From positions 1 through 21,190 of the forward strand of contig SFID01000025.1 in NCBI GenBank assembly GCA_004555425.1: a stretch of 21,190 nt of DNA. Reading direction: 5' to 3'. Position 1 is the first letter of the stretch. Each line of letters begins with the position of its first letter. The DNA is from Bacteroidales bacterium (GTDB lineage: Bacteria; Bacteroidota; Bacteroidia; Bacteroidales; Bacteroidaceae). Below the pieces are notes generated by a model. That model saw only the letters and a list, made by a program, of their open reading frames with translations. It did not search any database and was not told where the DNA came from. A program made the position numbers and the translations under genes. Positions 14,662 to 21,190 of the stretch are shown here, piece after piece.

Positions 14662-16704
14662 CTAATCCTTGCGACGAAGGACAACGGCCGAGCGTGCTGG
14701 CAGATAGAGCTGCAACCATCCCTTGCCATCGGGCTTGAGGAGCGGGTCGAAGTTGGTGAAGTGCGTGATGGTGTCGTCAGAGAGGCCATTGCCGCCAAAC
14801 TCCTTGGCATCCGTGTTGAGCACTACCTCGTAGGCTGCCTCGGGCACCATAAATCCGTAGCCCGTGAAGCTCTTGGTCGGGTTGAAGTTGAAGACGAAGA
14901 TGAGATTGCCGCGGCTGTAGGCCAGAATCTGGTCGCCATCGTTGTGCCAGATTTCCTGAACGGGTGTCTTCTGGAAATCTTTCACGCCCTTGATGAGGTG
15001 AATCATCGCTCGGTCAAAGTCGCCCAGGTAGTGGTAGCAGAGGTCCTTGTTGTCAACGAGGTTCCACTGGCGACGGGCATATTTGTAGCTCCAGCCGTTG
15101 CCCTCGCGGGGGAAGTCAATCCATTCGGGATGGCCGAACTCGTTGCCCATAAAGTTGAGGTAACCGCCGTTGATGGTCGAAGCGGTGACGAGGCGTATCA
15201 TCTTGTGGAGCGCAATGCCGCGGTGGACGGTACCGTTCTCGTCGCCCTTTCTGAAGTGCCAATACATATCGGCATCGATGAGTCGGAAGATGAGGGTCTT
15301 GTCGCCCACTAGGGCTTGGTCGTGGCTTTCGGCGTAGGAGATGTTGCGCTCGTCGGCGCGGCGGTTGGTGAGTTCCCAGAAGATGCTGCTGGGCTTCCAG
15401 TCCTCATCTCGCAGCTCCTTGATGGTCTTAATCCAATAGTCGGGCACGTTCATGGCCATGCGGTAGTCGAAGCCGTAGCCGCCGTTCTTGAAGGGCGAGG
15501 CCAGACCAGGCATACCGCTCACCTCTTCGGCAATGGTAATGGCGTAGGGATTGACCTCGTGGATGAGGAGGTTGGCCAGGGTGAGATAGCAAATGGCGTT
15601 GTCGTCCTGATGGCCGTTGAAATAATCACCGTAACCGCCAAAGGCTTCGCCAAGTCCGTGGCTATAGTAGAGCATGGAGGTGACGCCATCGAAGCGGAAG
15701 CCATCGAGGTGGAACTCTTCGAGCCAGTATTTGCAGTTGGAAAGGAGGAAATGAATAACTTCATTCTTGCCGTAGTCGAAGCAGAGGCTGTCCCAAGCGG
15801 GATGCTCGCGACGGCCACCCGTATAGAAGAACTGGCAGGGGTCGCCGCAGAGATTGCCCAGACCTTCCACTTCGTTCTTGACGGCGTGGCTCTGCACAAG
15901 GTCCATGATGACGGCAATGCCCATGGAGTGTGCCTCGTCAATGAGTTGCTTGAGCTCTTCGGGAGTGCCGAAACGGCTAGATGCTGCGAAGAAACTGCTC
16001 ACGTGATAGCCGAAGCTGCCATAATAGGGATGCTCCTGCAGAGCCATAATCTGGAGGCAGTTGTAGCCTTCTTCAGCAATGCGCGGGAGAACTAGTTCGC
16101 GGAACTCGTTGTATGTGCCCACCTTTTCGGCGTCCTGCGACATACCGATATGGCATTCGTAAATAAGAAGCGGATTGCGCTTAGGACGGAAGGATTTTTT
16201 CTTGAATACGTAGGGCGTCTCGGGATTCCAAACCTGCGCAGAGAAGATTTTGGTCTGCTCGTCCTGCACCACGCGGGTACACCAGGCAGGAATGCGCTCA
16301 CCGCATCCGCCTTCCCAATATACCTTCATCTTGTAGAGTTGTCCGTGGCGGAGAGCCTGCGATGGCAGTTTGAGTTCCCAATTATCAGTGCCGGGAATGC
16401 GCTTCAGCTGATATTTCTCCACCTCTTGCCACTTATTGAAATCGCCAATGAGATAGATGGCTGTGGCATTGGGCGCCCACTCGCGGAAAACCCATCCGCG
16501 CGTAGCCTTGTGGAGTCCGAAGTAGTGATGACCTTCAGCAAAATCGCTGAGTGTGGTTTTGCCACCCGTGAGTTCTTCCAACTTGTGAACGACATGGTCG
16601 TGCCGTCCCTGGATAGCGTCATTGAAGGGTTCAAGCCAAGGGTCATCCTTGACAATCTTCAACCTTGTGTCTTTCTTACGTGTGGTGGTTTTAGCACATT
16701 TCAT
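14662..16704 (-). CDS. glgB: 1,4-alpha-glucan branching enzyme (GH13, eukaryote-like branch)
   Basis: Cuts alpha-1,4 glucan chains and rejoins them as alpha-1,6 branches in glycogen. The 680-residue protein has an N-terminal CBM48 domain (about 69-150, including RGWVFREWAPNA and GDFNKW). The GH13 barrel follows, with nucleophile D339 in GFRFDGVTSM, acid/base E393 in TIAEEVSGMPG and D462 in AESHDQALVGD. A C-terminal beta domain ends the protein. The motifs GFRFDGVTSMLY and SGMPG are those of the GH13_8 type found in eukaryotes and Bacteroidetes, not the proteobacterial GlgB form. The ATG at 16704 fits the usual basic N-terminus. No other glycogen gene is in the window. An exported MORN protein gene lies 212 bases upstream on the same strand. 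Confidence 0.95.
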   Translation of the reverse strand: MKCAKTTTRKKDTRLKIVKDDPWLEPFNDAIQGRHDHVVHKLEELTGGKTTLSDFAEGHHYFGLHKATRGWVFREWAPNATAIYLIGDFNKWQEVEKYQLKRIPGTDNWELKLPSQALRHGQLYKMKVYWEGGCGERIPAWCTRVVQDEQTKIFSAQVWNPETPYVFKKKSFRPKRNPLLIYECHIGMSQDAEKVGTYNEFRELVLPRIAEEGYNCLQIMALQEHPYYGSFGYHVSSFFAASSRFGTPEELKQLIDEAHSMGIAVIMDLVQSHAVKNEVEGLGNLCGDPCQFFYTGGRREHPAWDSLCFDYGKNEVIHFLLSNCKYWLEEFHLDGFRFDGVTSMLYYSHGLGEAFGGYGDYFNGHQDDNAICYLTLANLLIHEVNPYAITIAEEVSGMPGLASPFKNGGYGFDYRMAMNVPDYWIKTIKELRDEDWKPSSIFWELTNRRADERNISYAESHDQALVGDKTLIFRLIDADMYWHFRKGDENGTVHRGIALHKMIRLVTASTINGGYLNFMGNEFGHPEWIDFPREGNGWSYKYARRQWNLVDNKDLCYHYLGDFDRAMIHLIKGVKDFQKTPVQEIWHNDGDQILAYSRGNLIFVFNFNPTKSFTGYGFMVPEAAYEVVLNTDAKEFGGNGLSDDTITHFTNFDPLLKPDGKGWLQLYLPARSAVVLRRKD

Positions 16705-16732
16705 ATATACTAGGTTTTAAGGTGAACTATGC

Positions 16733-16772
16733 TTTTGGAATGAGGAATTTGGAATGAGGAGTTTGGATTTGG
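16733..16772. repeat. 14-bp direct repeat upstream of glgB
   Basis: TTTTGGAATGAGGA (16733-16746) is followed directly by ATTTGGAATGAGGA (16747-16760) and a decayed third unit GTTTGGATTTGG. It lies 29 bases behind the glgB start codon, so it is probably in the leader or promoter region. No consensus promoter is seen there. Confidence 0.65.
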
Positions 16773-16820
16773 AAATTAAGTATTGGGAATTTCCTTTCCG
16801 CAAATTCGACTATTCAGCTA

Positions 16821-16906
16821 GCAGCCGCAGGCTGCGTTGAAACTCTGAAACCAGGAAGCCGCAGGTTTCCGTTGAAACTAGGGAGCCGAAGCGACCGTTG
16901 AAACTT
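16821..16906. repeat. Tandem hairpin array with GTTGAAACT tails
   Basis: Three units sit end to end: GCAGCC-GCA-GGCTGC then GTTGAAACT; GGAAGCC-GCA-GGTTTCC (16854-16870) then GTTGAAACT; and GGGAGCCGAAGCGACC then GTTGAAACT. The first two form clean short hairpins with the same GCA loop although the stem bases differ. That suggests the fold is kept while the sequence drifts. The array sits 11 bases past the MORN gene stop codon, between it and glgB, where it could act as a 3' end signal. Confidence 0.7.
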
Positions 16907-16916
16907 ACTAGAGGGA

Positions 16917-18050
16917 TTAGTCTTGCTTGAAGCGTCCGTTGACGTATTTTCCTTTGCGGCGAAGGTTTCCGTTTTTGTCGTATTCGCGATAGTTGCCTTC
17001 GCGCACACCATTTACGTATTCGCACTCAATCTTTGTGCCGTCGGACTGAATCTCAACAGCCTTGCCGTGCTTCACACCATTCTTAAAAGTGCCCTTGAAG
17101 CGTTCGCCGTTTGGCTGCACCCAGATGGCCTGTCCGTCCATTTTGTCATCCTTCCACTGACCATTATAGATACCTCCCTTTTTCCATTTGTAGATGCCAT
17201 TTCCATGGCGCTTTCCTTGCTGCCATTGGCCTTCATAGCTGGCTTCGTCCTTCCAGATATAAGTACCCTGTCCATCTGGTTCGCCGTCAAGGTGATGGCC
17301 TTTATAGGTATCGCCATTGGCAAAGGTGCTGATGCCTTCGCCCGTACGCTTACCTTCTACATAGCTGCCTTCGTAGCGGTCGCCATTGCTGAACTTGTAG
17401 ATGCCTCGGCCATGCTGTTTGTCGTTCTGCCACTGGCCATAATAGTGGTCGCCATCGGCATAGACGTAGGTGCCGAGGCCGTTGCGTTTGCCAGCAACCC
17501 AAGAGCCATCGTAGATAGAGCCATCGCTCCATTTGAAAGAGCCTTTACCTTCCTTGAGGTCGTCTACCCACTCGCCTTTGTAATAGGCACCGCTCTTGTA
17601 GGTGTACGTGCCTTTACCATTGCGCTTGTCTTCTTTCCATTCGCCCTCGTAGCAGTCGCCATTGTAGTAGTGCATCGTACCTTTGCCATGCTTGAGCCCC
17701 TTGAACCACAAGCCTTCATAGGTATTGTTGTTCAGTCCATAGAAAGTGCCGTGGCCATTTCGCATATCCTGAGTCCACTGGCCGTCATAGCGTTCGCCGT
17801 TAGCGGAAGTATAGATGCCTTTTCCATGACGCTTTCCCTTGAGATAATTGCCTTCGTAGATGTCTCCGTTAGGGAACTTGGTCGTGCCAATACCGTTGGG
17901 CTTGCCGTTATATAGGTCACCTGTATATACTGCTCCGTCCTTGAAGACGTAGCTACCAACGGATATTCCCTTTTGTGCGATTGCCAGTAGTGGGGACGAA
18001 AGAAGGACAGCCGCAAGGGCGATTGCTTTGTATGTGGACTTGAAATTCAT
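16917..18050 (-). CDS. Exported MORN-repeat protein
   Basis: Protein of 377 residues made almost entirely of MORN repeats. A signal peptide (MNFKSTYKAIALAAVLLSSP, cleavage near AIA-Q at 25) is followed from residue 39 by fourteen or so 23-residue units of the form YxGxWxxGKxxGxGxYxxxxG. The last unit (YVNGVREGNYREYDKNG) is degenerate and runs into a basic tail. MORN repeats form an elongated beta sheet; in other systems they bind membranes or lipids or act as scaffolds, but the role of exported bacterial forms is not known. No catalytic domain is attached. The ATG at 18050 is fixed by the signal peptide. Copy 2 of the 188-bp element begins 79 bases upstream, and no consensus promoter is seen between them. 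Confidence 0.88.
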   Translation of the reverse strand: MNFKSTYKAIALAAVLLSSPLLAIAQKGISVGSYVFKDGAVYTGDLYNGKPNGIGTTKFPNGDIYEGNYLKGKRHGKGIYTSANGERYDGQWTQDMRNGHGTFYGLNNNTYEGLWFKGLKHGKGTMHYYNGDCYEGEWKEDKRNGKGTYTYKSGAYYKGEWVDDLKEGKGSFKWSDGSIYDGSWVAGKRNGLGTYVYADGDHYYGQWQNDKQHGRGIYKFSNGDRYEGSYVEGKRTGEGISTFANGDTYKGHHLDGEPDGQGTYIWKDEASYEGQWQQGKRHGNGIYKWKKGGIYNGQWKDDKMDGQAIWVQPNGERFKGTFKNGVKHGKAVEIQSDGTKIECEYVNGVREGNYREYDKNGNLRRKGKYVNGRFKQD

Positions 18051-18128
18051 ATTTTTTCTATTTGATTTTGAAGAAATTCAACTGAGGTTTGTCTTGTGGA
18101 TGCAAGAGCAGAGGTAAGACTAAATATA

Positions 18129-18317
18129 TGGTAGGTTCTATAAATTAGTTTCAAAGGAAGGTAGGGTTTCTATCTACTTGGATGCCTTTACGCCTCTCGC
18201 GCCATTTTCTTTTTGTTTTTTATTCAGTCGCGTAGCTCGCTATGCTCCTTCAAGGAAAGCAAAAACCTACGGCACAATAGCGCAAATCCATCGCAAGCTA
18301 ATTTATAGAGTCTACCT
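18129..18317. repeat. 188-bp inverted-repeat element, copy 2
   Basis: Same orientation and nearly the same length as the copy at 1967-2154. The left end GGTAGGTTCTATAAATTAG (18130-18148) and the right end TAATTTATAGAGTCTACCT (18299-18317) are inverted copies with a few changes on the right. GCAAAAACCTACGGCAC (18259-18275) is identical to copy 1. The inner hairpin is CGTAG-CTCG-CTATG; compared with copy 1 a C-G pair became a G-U pair in plus-strand RNA, so pairing is kept. The copies differ most in the left-middle part. It lies 31 bases beyond the kdsB stop codon. Confidence 0.78.
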
Positions 18318-18353
18318 AATAAGAGTGAGAATTCTTGATGAGTAGCTCTTATT
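18318..18353. terminator. Possible terminator at the kdsB 3' end
   Basis: AATAAGAG (18318-18325) pairs exactly with CTCTTATT (18346-18353) around a 20-base loop. The kdsB stop codon lies in the stem. The T run (CTCTTATTTTT) is on the plus strand, so as a kdsB terminator it would be weak. It directly abuts the 188-bp element. Confidence 0.4.
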
Positions 18354-19125
18354 TTTCTGCTTCTTGTTTGTGTGCAGCCAAAAACGCTTGCGCGCGCTCC
18401 AAATCTTCGGGCGTATCAATGCCTATTGTTTCGGTTTCGGTGACGGCGGTTTGAATGTGCAATCCTGCTTGCAACCACCGCAACTGCTCAAGAGATTCTG
18501 CTATCTCAAGACTACCCTGCGGCATGGCTGTAATCAGACGGAGCACCACTGAGCGATAGGCGTACAATCCAATATGCTTATAATATATATGGTGTTGCGA
18601 CCACTCTGCTGGGTCTATACCTCTCAGGTAGGGAATCACGGAGCGGCTAAAGTAAAGTGCCTGTCCATCGTTGCCAATGACAACCTTGGGAGAGTTGGGA
18701 TTGTTCAATTCATCGAAGGAAGCACCTGCCGCAAAGGGCTTAACCAAGGTGGCGATGTCAGTCTGCGGATTTTCAAATTGCTGCTTGATACATTCCAACT
18801 GACTGGCTGCGATGAAGGGTTCGTCTCCTTGGATGTTCACAACTACGTCAAAGTTTTCCTCGCCCAGCGAGCAGAGGGCTTCGTAGCAACGGTCCGTGCC
18901 GCTCTTGTGGTGGGTGCCTGTCATGACAAACTTGCCGCCAAAGCGCGCCACCTCATCTGCTATTCGCTGGTCGTCAGTGGCCACATACACATGGTCGAAC
19001 ACTTTTCTGACGCGCTCGTAAACGTGCTGGATAATGGGCTTACCATCAAGAACAGCAAGGGGTTTGCCTGGGAAGCGGGTGGAAGCGTAGCGGGCTGGTA
19101 TGAGTGCTAGAAATCGCTGGTTCAT
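18349..19125 (-). CDS. kdsB: 3-deoxy-manno-octulosonate cytidylyltransferase (CMP-KDO synthetase)
   Basis: Activates KDO with CTP to CMP-KDO, the donor for the inner core of lipopolysaccharide, in the cytoplasm. The 258-residue protein begins MNQRFLALIPARYASTRFPG; IPARxxSxRxPGKPL is the nucleotide-binding signature. HKSGTDRC (about 76-83) and VVNIQGDEPF are the other family motifs. Another in-frame ATG lies 12 bases upstream (19137), but the one at 19125 better matches family N-termini. It follows the penicillin-binding protein gene by 116 bases on the same strand. Both serve the cell envelope and may share a transcript, since no terminator or promoter consensus is seen in the gap. A hairpin and copy 2 of the 188-bp element follow the stop codon. 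Confidence 0.95.
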   Translation of the reverse strand: MNQRFLALIPARYASTRFPGKPLAVLDGKPIIQHVYERVRKVFDHVYVATDDQRIADEVARFGGKFVMTGTHHKSGTDRCYEALCSLGEENFDVVVNIQGDEPFIAASQLECIKQQFENPQTDIATLVKPFAAGASFDELNNPNSPKVVIGNDGQALYFSRSVIPYLRGIDPAEWSQHHIYYKHIGLYAYRSVVLRLITAMPQGSLEIAESLEQLRWLQAGLHIQTAVTETETIGIDTPEDLERAQAFLAAHKQEAEK

Positions 19126-19241
19126 GAGTAGATACATATTTGTTGAGGCTAATATGCCACGGGGGTGTGTAGTTTGTTCGTATACAAGAGGTTTATCGGC
19201 TTGGGCGTGAATCTATGAAGGATTTGTGCGCTTGCAGAGAA

Positions 19242-21190
19242 CTATTCAAACAGGGCTTCTTCTGTCGCCGCATTGGGATCTCCCTGTCCGCCTGTTGAGT
19301 GGCCGTGACTATACACGGGTGCATCGTGATAGGCATTCAGCGTTTCCATGTAGCCTTCTGGTCGCTCAAATGGCTGCCTTGGATCGTAATCCATAGAGGG
19401 ATCTTCGTAAATAGACTTCATATATAGTCCCCAAATAGGCAGGGCTGCGGCTGCACCTTGTCCGTAAGCCGTAGAGTTGAATCGGATGTCGCGGTCTTCG
19501 CCGCCCACCCAGCAGGCTGTTACAAGGCGCGGCGTGTAGGCTACGAACCAACCATCGCTATTTTCATTTGTAGTACCCGTCTTGCCGGCCACGGGACCAT
19601 GTACATAACTGCGTAGACGGCGACCAGTACCATTATTGATGACGGACTCCATCATGTCTATCATGGCGTAACTACTTTCCTCGGTGATAACGGAGTTCAT
19701 GCGGGGCTTTATCTCATAGACTTTGCCAGTGGCATCCTCAATGCGGGTCACGAGGATGGGCGCGCAGTGCAGTCCTTTATTGGCAAAGGCTGTATAGGCA
19801 CTAGCCATTTCGCCTACTGTCAGTTCGCAGGCTCCCAAACAAAGCACCATGGAGGGCTTGATATTACCATTGCGAATGCCGAAATCCTTGAGCATATCCG
19901 TCAAGGCCAAACCCGTGTCGTCAATCTGCGACATGAGTTCTGCCGTCACCCAGTTGTTGGACGTTGTCAGACCCCATTTGAGCGTTTGCATACCGCCGCC
20001 ATTGCCCTTGGGTGTCCATTTGAAAGTGCCGCAATCATAAGTCCTGCGGCGGCAGGGAACGCGGTCCGAAGGACTCCAACCGTTTTGCATGGCCAGGGCA
20101 TACACAAAGGGTTTCATCGTAGAACCCACCTGACGTCTGCCAACGAAGGCCATATCGTACTGGAAATACCGATAATCCAAGCCACCCACGTAAGCCCTCA
20201 CATATCCCGTCTTCGCCTCTATGGACACAAGGCTGGAGCGAAGGAAGGATTTGTAATACCTGATACTATCCAAGGGGGTCATAGTCGTATCCACATCTCC
20301 ATCGTAGGTGAACACGGTCATGCGGACCGGCGTATTGAATGCTTGTTGGATTTCGGCTTCACTTGCGCCAGCCGCCTTGAGCACCCGATAACGCTCGCTA
20401 TTGCGCACTGCCTTTTGCATGATACGCTGTATTCTGTCCATCCCGACACTATTGGCGTAGGGATAATTTGGCTTACTCCTACCCTCGCGATCGAAAGCAG
20501 CCTGCAGGTAGCGCATATGTTTGCGCATGGCATTCTCGGCATGACGCTGCATACGGGTGTCCACGGTGGTATATACCTTTAGTCCATCCGTATAAATGTC
20601 GTAGGGCGTTCCGTCTCGCTTAAAGTTCTTGTTGCACCAACCATAAAGCGGGTCTTCCTCCCAAGCGCACGAATCTTCGTAGTATTGCTCCATCTGCCAA
20701 TCGCGATAATCTGATTTCTCCGGCTTCTTGGCCATCATGATACGGCGCAAGTATTCACGCAAATAGGTTGCACCACCGTCTTTATGGTCGAGGGGATGAA
20801 AATCAAGGCCCAGGGGCGTTTGTTCTAGGCTCTGTGCATCTGCCTCTGACAGATAACCAGCTTTCACCATCTGTTCGAACACAACGTTTCGACGCTGAAC
20901 GCAGCGATCGGGCACGCGCACGGGATTATAATAGGAAGGGTTCTTACACATACCCACCAACAAAGCAGCCTCCGAAGGAGTAAGGTCCATCGGATGCTTG
21001 TTGAAATACACCTTGGCAGCCGTTCGTATGCCCACGGCATTGTGTAAGAAATCAAAATAGTTCAGGTAAAGTGTCAGAATTTCCTGCTTTGTATAATGTC
21101 GCTCCAACTCTACTGCAATCACCCATTCAATAGGCTTCTGCAAGAGGCGGTGAAACGTACTCTTTGCCGATTCCGAATAAAGCTGTTTGG
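19242..21190 (-). CDS. mrcA: Class A penicillin-binding protein (PBP1A-type), N-terminus cut by window edge
   Basis: Bifunctional peptidoglycan synthase: a glycosyltransferase that polymerises lipid II and a transpeptidase that cross-links stem peptides, anchored in the inner membrane. The frame is open to the window edge, so 649 codons are present and the membrane helix and first glycosyltransferase motifs are missing. What remains of the GT51 domain includes ELERHYTKQEILTLYLN and the AAKVYF helix. The transpeptidase domain has the STMK motif (active serine at 20123-20121), SNN (serine at 19961-19959) and the KTG motif (near 19583-19575). The tail after about 19,360 is low-complexity and acidic (HGHSTGGQGDPNAATEEA). 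A possible TTG start at 21143 is rejected because the reading frame upstream continues with family-like residues (KQLYSESAKSTFHRL). Confidence 0.95.
   Translation of the reverse strand, partial: KQLYSESAKSTFHRLLQKPIEWVIAVELERHYTKQEILTLYLNYFDFLHNAVGIRTAAKVYFNKHPMDLTPSEAALLVGMCKNPSYYNPVRVPDRCVQRRNVVFEQMVKAGYLSEADAQSLEQTPLGLDFHPLDHKDGGATYLREYLRRIMMAKKPEKSDYRDWQMEQYYEDSCAWEEDPLYGWCNKNFKRDGTPYDIYTDGLKVYTTVDTRMQRHAENAMRKHMRYLQAAFDREGRSKPNYPYANSVGMDRIQRIMQKAVRNSERYRVLKAAGASEAEIQQAFNTPVRMTVFTYDGDVDTTMTPLDSIRYYKSFLRSSLVSIEAKTGYVRAYVGGLDYRYFQYDMAFVGRRQVGSTMKPFVYALAMQNGWSPSDRVPCRRRTYDCGTFKWTPKGNGGGMQTLKWGLTTSNNWVTAELMSQIDDTGLALTDMLKDFGIRNGNIKPSMVLCLGACELTVGEMASAYTAFANKGLHCAPILVTRIEDATGKVYEIKPRMNSVITEESSYAMIDMMESVINNGTGRRLRSYVHGPVAGKTGTTNENSDGWFVAYTPRLVTACWVGGEDRDIRFNSTAYGQGAAAALPIWGLYMKSIYEDPSMDYDPRQPFERPEGYMETLNAYHDAPVYSHGHSTGGQGDPNAATEEALFE

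Noticed and set aside
14659..16095. Two long plus-strand open frames opposite glgB
   Set aside because: glgB has all catalytic motifs on the minus strand. The antisense products are Val/Ala-rich without recognisable domains.
16923..17915. Long plus-strand open frame (about 330 codons) opposite the MORN gene
   Set aside because: It is the mirror of the regular MORN codons. The product is a meaningless Ala/Val-rich string with no start context, while the opposite strand has a clear exported repeat protein.
1..21190. tRNA or rRNA genes
   Set aside because: No tRNA-like T-arm/anticodon arrangement or rRNA signature was seen in any intergenic gap on either strand, though this was by eye only.

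Overview
The window is a stretch of a Bacteroidales chromosome, most likely from the Prevotellaceae. Several features support this. Promoters have the Bacteroidetes form TTTG-N19/20-TAnnTTTG. atpD is followed directly by atpC, and AtpD carries a Bacteroidetes-type insertion. There is a BACON-domain M60 peptidase, an exported LRR protein with a sorting-type C-terminus, and a branching enzyme of the eukaryote-like GlgB branch. Gene starts lack obvious Shine-Dalgarno sequences. Genes are intact and base composition looks even, so there is little sign of recent transfer apart from small repeat elements.

Layout. 1-1930 (minus): the start of an ATP synthase operon, atpD then atpC (cut by the window edge), with a clear promoter. 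1930-3020: a gene-poor gap holding a 188-bp inverted-repeat-bounded element, a decayed hairpin array, and a compact palindrome-promoter-terminator unit. 3021-6823 (plus): an exported pair, an LRR protein and an M60 (mucinase-type) metallopeptidase, with a promoter before and a terminator after. 7023-11292 (plus): tsaC/sua5-type protein, CLC chloride channel with CBS domains, fmt, and a membrane-anchored GDPD-like protein overlapping fmt. 11293-12034: a second gene-poor gap between convergent units, with a 22-bp tandem array, a 71-bp inverted repeat, an orphan terminator and two possible gene remnants. 12035-21190 (minus): hemW, a conserved membrane protein of unknown function (DUF6057-like), glgB, an exported MORN-repeat protein, a second copy of the 188-bp element, kdsB, and most of a class A penicillin-binding protein.

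Most genes are household functions: energy (ATP synthase), translation (t6A modification, initiator tRNA formylation), envelope building (KDO activation, peptidoglycan polymerisation), glycogen branching and haem delivery. The LRR/M60 pair is the accessory part and suggests life on host glycoproteins.

The least explained material is between the genes: the paired 188-bp elements placed at similar distances upstream of atpD and the MORN gene, the palindrome/promoter/terminator unit at 2345-2464, and several hairpin repeat families that share a TTGAAA core.
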